From the NCBI GenBank assembly GCA_036377055.1, contig DASUZD010000344.1, positions 1 to 7,947 on the forward strand: a stretch of 7,947 nt of DNA, in the 5' to 3' direction. The position numbers and the translations under genes are program-made. Each line of letters begins with the position of its first letter. Within the stretch, counting starts at the first letter, position 1. Origin of the DNA: DASUZD01 sp036377055 (GTDB lineage Bacteria > Actinomycetota > Thermoleophilia > Gaiellales > Gaiellaceae). Positions 5,662-7,947 of this stretch are shown here, piece by piece. The notes under the pieces are model-generated. The model was given only the letters and a program-made list of their open reading frames with translations, searched no databases and was not told the DNA's origin.

Positions 5662-6657
5662 ATGACGCTCCCCGGGTTCGTGAACGTGCACAGCCACGCG
5701 TTCCAGCGTGCGCTCCGGGGGCGCGCCGAGGGCGGCGACTTCTGGGCCTGGCGCGACGTCATGCTCGCGCTCGCGGAGCGGCAGACGCCGGACTCCGTTC
5801 GCCGCGAGTACGCCGCGACATACGCGGAGATGCGCGCTGCCGGCTACACCGCGGTCGGCGAATTCCATTACCTCGGTCTCGACGAGGCTCGCGCCGCGGC
5901 AGCCGCCGCGAGCGAGGCTGGACTCCAGCTCGTCCTGCTGCTCTCCGCGTACGGCCGCGGGGGCCTCACGCGCTTCCGACAGAGCTCCGTCGCCGAGTAC
6001 CTCGCGCAGGTCGAGGGGCTAGCCGCGGACGACGTTCGCGTCGGCCTCGCCCCCCACTCCGTCCGTGCGTGCCCGCGCGACTGGCTCGAGGAGATCGGTC
6101 GCTACGCGCAGCGCGAGCCGCTGCCGCTGCACGTGCACGCCGACGAGCAGCCGCGCGAGATCGAGGAATGCGTCGCCGAGCACGGCATGCGCCCGATCGA
6201 GCTCATCGCCGACACCGGTTGCCTCGGGCCGCGCACGACCGTCGTCCACGCGACCCACGCCTCCGACGACGAGCTCGAGCTCGTTCGCGACGCCGGCGCG
6301 CGCATCTGCATCTGCCCCACGACCGAGGCGAACCTGGGCGACGGCTTCGCGCCGGTCGAGCGGCTCTGCGAACGTGGAATCGGGATCTGCATCGGCTCCG
6401 ACTCGAACGTCCGGATCGACCCGCTCGAGGAGCTCCGCGAGCTCGAGGGGATCGCGCGCAGACGGGCGCTTCGGCGCAACATGCTCTCCGCCGAGCGCCT
6501 TCTCTGCTACGGCGCCGACGAAGGCGCCGGCGCGCTCGGGATCGACCGGTGGGAGGACGTCCAGGTCGATCTCGGGCACGTCTCCCTGCGCGGGATCGAC
6601 GACGGCGATCCCTTCGCCGCGCTCGTCTTCGGCTGCTCGGCCGACGTCTTCGTCTGA
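5662..6657 (+). CDS. hutF: Formimidoylglutamate deiminase-like amidohydrolase, short form
   Basis: HutF deaminates N-formimidoyl-L-glutamate to N-formyl-L-glutamate in the five-step histidine pathway. Metal-ligand motifs of the amidohydrolase barrel are present: HSH at 10-12, LHVHADEQ with His157 and His159, VVHATH with His196 and His199, and GSDSN with Asp247. HutF-specific stretches are clear: FWAWRDVM, GYTAVGEFHYLG, APHSVRA, TTEANLGDG and a LEELRELE segment. At 331 residues it is about 100 shorter than typical HutF as I recall. The roughly 50-residue N-terminal part before HSHAF and the last roughly 35 residues after SADVFV are missing. In this superfamily those two ends build a beta-sandwich domain. 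The ATG at 5662 is chosen because homology starts there. A GTG at 5650 or TTG at 5539 is possible, but neither restores the domain. No hutH, hutU, hutI or hutG is nearby. It may have a different substrate. Confidence 0.82.
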   Translation: MTLPGFVNVHSHAFQRALRGRAEGGDFWAWRDVMLALAERQTPDSVRREYAATYAEMRAAGYTAVGEFHYLGLDEARAAAAAASEAGLQLVLLLSAYGRGGLTRFRQSSVAEYLAQVEGLAADDVRVGLAPHSVRACPRDWLEEIGRYAQREPLPLHVHADEQPREIEECVAEHGMRPIELIADTGCLGPRTTVVHATHASDDELELVRDAGARICICPTTEANLGDGFAPVERLCERGIGICIGSDSNVRIDPLEELRELEGIARRRALRRNMLSAERLLCYGADEGAGALGIDRWEDVQVDLGHVSLRGIDDGDPFAALVFGCSADVFV

Positions 6658-6661
6658 GACC

Positions 6662-6703
6662 TGATGTAGGTGTACACCTACATCACGCGCAGGTGTACAC
6701 CTG
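6662..6703. repeat. Two tandem perfect palindromes in a convergent gap, possible bidirectional terminator
   Basis: A perfect 24-bp palindrome (6662-6685) is followed after 4 bases by a perfect 14-bp palindrome (6690-6703). Both contain aggtgtacacct at their centre, and the centres are 23 bp apart. They fill most of the 54-bp gap between the converging hutF-like and GH99-like genes. As RNA from either strand each would fold into a hairpin with a GUAC loop, which fits a two-way terminator. There is no run of U after either stem. The twin symmetric sites could instead bind a dimeric regulator, but no gene start lies beside them. Confidence 0.85.
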
Positions 6704-6711
6704 TGTAAGGG

Positions 6712-7833
6712 CTACGAGAAGACGCTCGTGCAGGTGTGCGCCGCGCGCGACCCGGCCGCCGCCGGCCCGGCGAAAAAGGTCGAGTGCCGCCGGACGAGCG
6801 CACCGGAGGCCACGGCCACCCAGCAAGCCGTTCGCGCGAGGTACGCGCGCGACGCCGCCGGTCCGTGCAGCCCGTAGGCGCCGTCATACGAGAGGTAGCC
6901 GAGCATCGGCGGATCGGAGCTCGCGGGCTCGATCTGCGTCCCCTCGCTCCACTCGTTGTAGCTCGTGATAGTGACCTCGTCCGCGCGCGCTCGGAGCGCC
7001 GAGCGCCACATCTCGTCGTAGGTCTTGCCGCGTCGCCGCGGCTTCATCCGGCGGTCGCCGGTCGCGCGCGAGGCGGCGTATCCGGGCCCGACCGACGGGA
7101 GGCACAGGAGCTTCACGCGGTGGGCGGCCGCGCACAGCCGCGCGAACGTGCCGCCGCCGTACGAGAGGACGTCGTAGGTGTAGACGCCGTCGAAGCCCGC
7201 CCGTGCGGCGAACCCGACGAGCGGCGTCTCGGCGAAGACGCGGACGCCGTCGAGGCCGCTCAGGAGCGCCGCCCACTCCTCGGCCGCGAACTGGACCGGG
7301 CGGTACACGTAGAAGTCCGTGATCCCGAGCGAGCGCAGATGCTGGACGTCGGCGGCGACGCTCTCGATGGTTCGGCCGCCGTACGGCTCGATGTGCGCTG
7401 CCACTCGCAGTCCGTTCGCACGTGCGGCTGCGATCACGGCCGGGAGCCGCGCGTCCTCGAACGAGCCCCAGCCCCACCACGAGGTCACGACCTCGTCGAT
7501 CCCCGCGTCGGCGATCTCGCCCATCTGTGCCGCCACGACGCGCGGGTCCCCGCTCGAATACGCGCCGCGCGCGGGGTAGAAGTTCGACGCGATGTCGAAC
7601 GGCGGCAGCCGCCAGTGCTGGCGCCAGTGCAGGTACGAGCCGTCGCGCGCCTGCGTCCCGTACCACGGGTAGTAGAAGACGGCGGTTCGCGCCTCGGACC
7701 GCGCCGCGCCCGCCCCGACGCCGGCGACCAGCGCGAGGATGATCAGGGCTCGGCGAGCGCGCACGGGGGCAAGATCGGAAGGTTGGCTGGACGGCCGCAG
7801 GGGGAGGCGCGCCCGTTCGGGGGATTGTGCCAC
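6712..7833 (-). CDS. Predicted secreted GH99-like glycosidase (endo-alpha-mannosidase/mannanase type)
   Basis: A 373-residue protein related to glycoside hydrolase family 99, whose known members cut internal alpha-mannosidic linkages. Residues 54-59 (YYPWYG), 118-122 (SWWGW), 147-154 (HIEPYGGR) and 290-304 (TSYNEWSEGTQIEPA) match family landmarks. Glu149, Glu294 and Glu297 are the likely catalytic or substrate-binding acids, the last two in the E-x2-E spacing I recall for GH99. Residues 25-48 (RARR followed by a hydrophobic stretch, then alanine-rich) look like a signal peptide, so it probably works outside the membrane. The GTG at 7833 is preferred because GAGGG lies upstream. A GTG at 7764 (residue 24) would give a more standard signal peptide. 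The substrate is not known; alpha-mannan is the family precedent. It is convergent with the hutF-like gene and divergent from a gene at the right edge. Confidence 0.85.
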   Translation of the reverse strand: MAQSPERARLPLRPSSQPSDLAPVRARRALIILALVAGVGAGAARSEARTAVFYYPWYGTQARDGSYLHWRQHWRLPPFDIASNFYPARGAYSSGDPRVVAAQMGEIADAGIDEVVTSWWGWGSFEDARLPAVIAAARANGLRVAAHIEPYGGRTIESVAADVQHLRSLGITDFYVYRPVQFAAEEWAALLSGLDGVRVFAETPLVGFAARAGFDGVYTYDVLSYGGGTFARLCAAAHRVKLLCLPSVGPGYAASRATGDRRMKPRRRGKTYDEMWRSALRARADEVTITSYNEWSEGTQIEPASSDPPMLGYLSYDGAYGLHGPAASRAYLARTACWVAVASGALVRRHSTFFAGPAAAGSRAAHTCTSVFS

Positions 7834-7905
7834 GGTCGCGCCCTCACGATCATGGGAGCACGAGCGGAAACACTCGGCGACGCGGTCACGCCGAACCAGC
7901 CTGAC

Positions 7906-7911
7906 GGAGGT
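7906..7911 (+). promoter_or_regulatory. Strong Shine-Dalgarno before the right-edge gene
   Basis: GGAGGT lies 7 bases before a GTG at 7919. It is among the best-matched ribosome-binding sites in the window and marks a gene start. The rest of the 85-bp divergent gap (7834-7918) has no promoter hexamers I can support. Confidence 0.65.
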
Positions 7912-7918
7912 ATCCGAC

Positions 7919-7947
7919 GTGACCGACCCGACCGAACGACTGCTCCA
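7919..7947 (+). CDS. Start of an unidentified gene, cut by right edge
   Basis: Only nine full codons are visible (MTDPTERLL, GTG start). The call rests on the GGAGGT ribosome-binding site 7 bases upstream and on the absence of stops. It is divergent from the GH99-like gene. The product cannot be identified from this fragment. Confidence 0.55.

Noticed and set aside
6658..6711. A frameshift that would restore the missing HutF C-terminus
   Set aside because: None of the three frames after the stop shows the expected C-terminal strands; the sequence is palindromic repeat.
6731..6742. A possible third copy of the palindrome core inside the GH99-like gene
   Set aside because: caggtgtgcgcc matches only half of the core and is not palindromic; it is in coding sequence and likely chance.
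1..7947. A defence system, prophage, CRISPR array or biosynthetic cluster
   Set aside because: No nuclease, integrase, transposase, repeat-spacer pattern or modular synthase is present; the genes are regulatory and metabolic.

Overview
This is a high-GC window from an actinobacterial chromosome. Three markers point to Actinobacteriota: a GarA/OdhI-type FHA protein, a Rv1828-type MerR regulator directly behind it, and a small protein carrying the RsiG c-di-GMP signature. The overall mix suggests a deep-branching class such as Thermoleophilia, but that placement is inference. Nearly every base is coding. There are no transposases, phage genes, tRNAs, rRNAs or CRISPR arrays. I see core regulatory and metabolic genes, plus some unusual non-coding structure, rather than a clear new defence or mobile system.

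Layout. Positions 1-232 hold the start of an unknown protein (minus strand, cut by the left edge). Positions 273-2357 hold a minus-strand operon transcribed right to left: RsiG-like protein, zinc-ribbon GarA-like FHA protein, MerR regulator, and adenine phosphoribosyltransferase (apt). The first three genes are joined by 4-base GTGA overlaps. apt is separated from merR by a 162-bp imperfect inverted repeat that fills the gap and contains the apt ribosome-binding site in one arm. A -35/-10 pair at 2393-2422 could drive this operon. Positions 2431-5486 hold a second minus-strand unit: a PgsA-type CDP-alcohol phosphatidyltransferase, then, again by a GTGA overlap, an 836-residue sugar-nucleotidyltransferase fused to a phosphomannomutase/phosphoglucomutase-like domain whose active-site loops look degenerate.

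To the right, a short hutF-like formimidoylglutamate deiminase (5662-6657, plus strand) faces a predicted secreted GH99-like glycosidase (6712-7833, minus strand). Their 54-bp convergent gap is almost filled by two perfect palindromes that share a core. The window ends with the first codons of another plus-strand gene (7919-7947) behind a strong Shine-Dalgarno sequence.

How the genes may work together. The left operon combines possible c-di-GMP sensing (RsiG-like), Ser/Thr-kinase signalling to central carbon and nitrogen metabolism (GarA-like), transcription control (MerR) and purine salvage (apt). The second unit makes phospholipid and sugar-nucleotide precursors for the envelope. A pgsA gene near garA-merR recalls, from memory, the mycobacterial pgsA2...garA-Rv1828 neighbourhood. 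hutF acts in histidine-to-glutamate breakdown, but no other hut gene is visible here.
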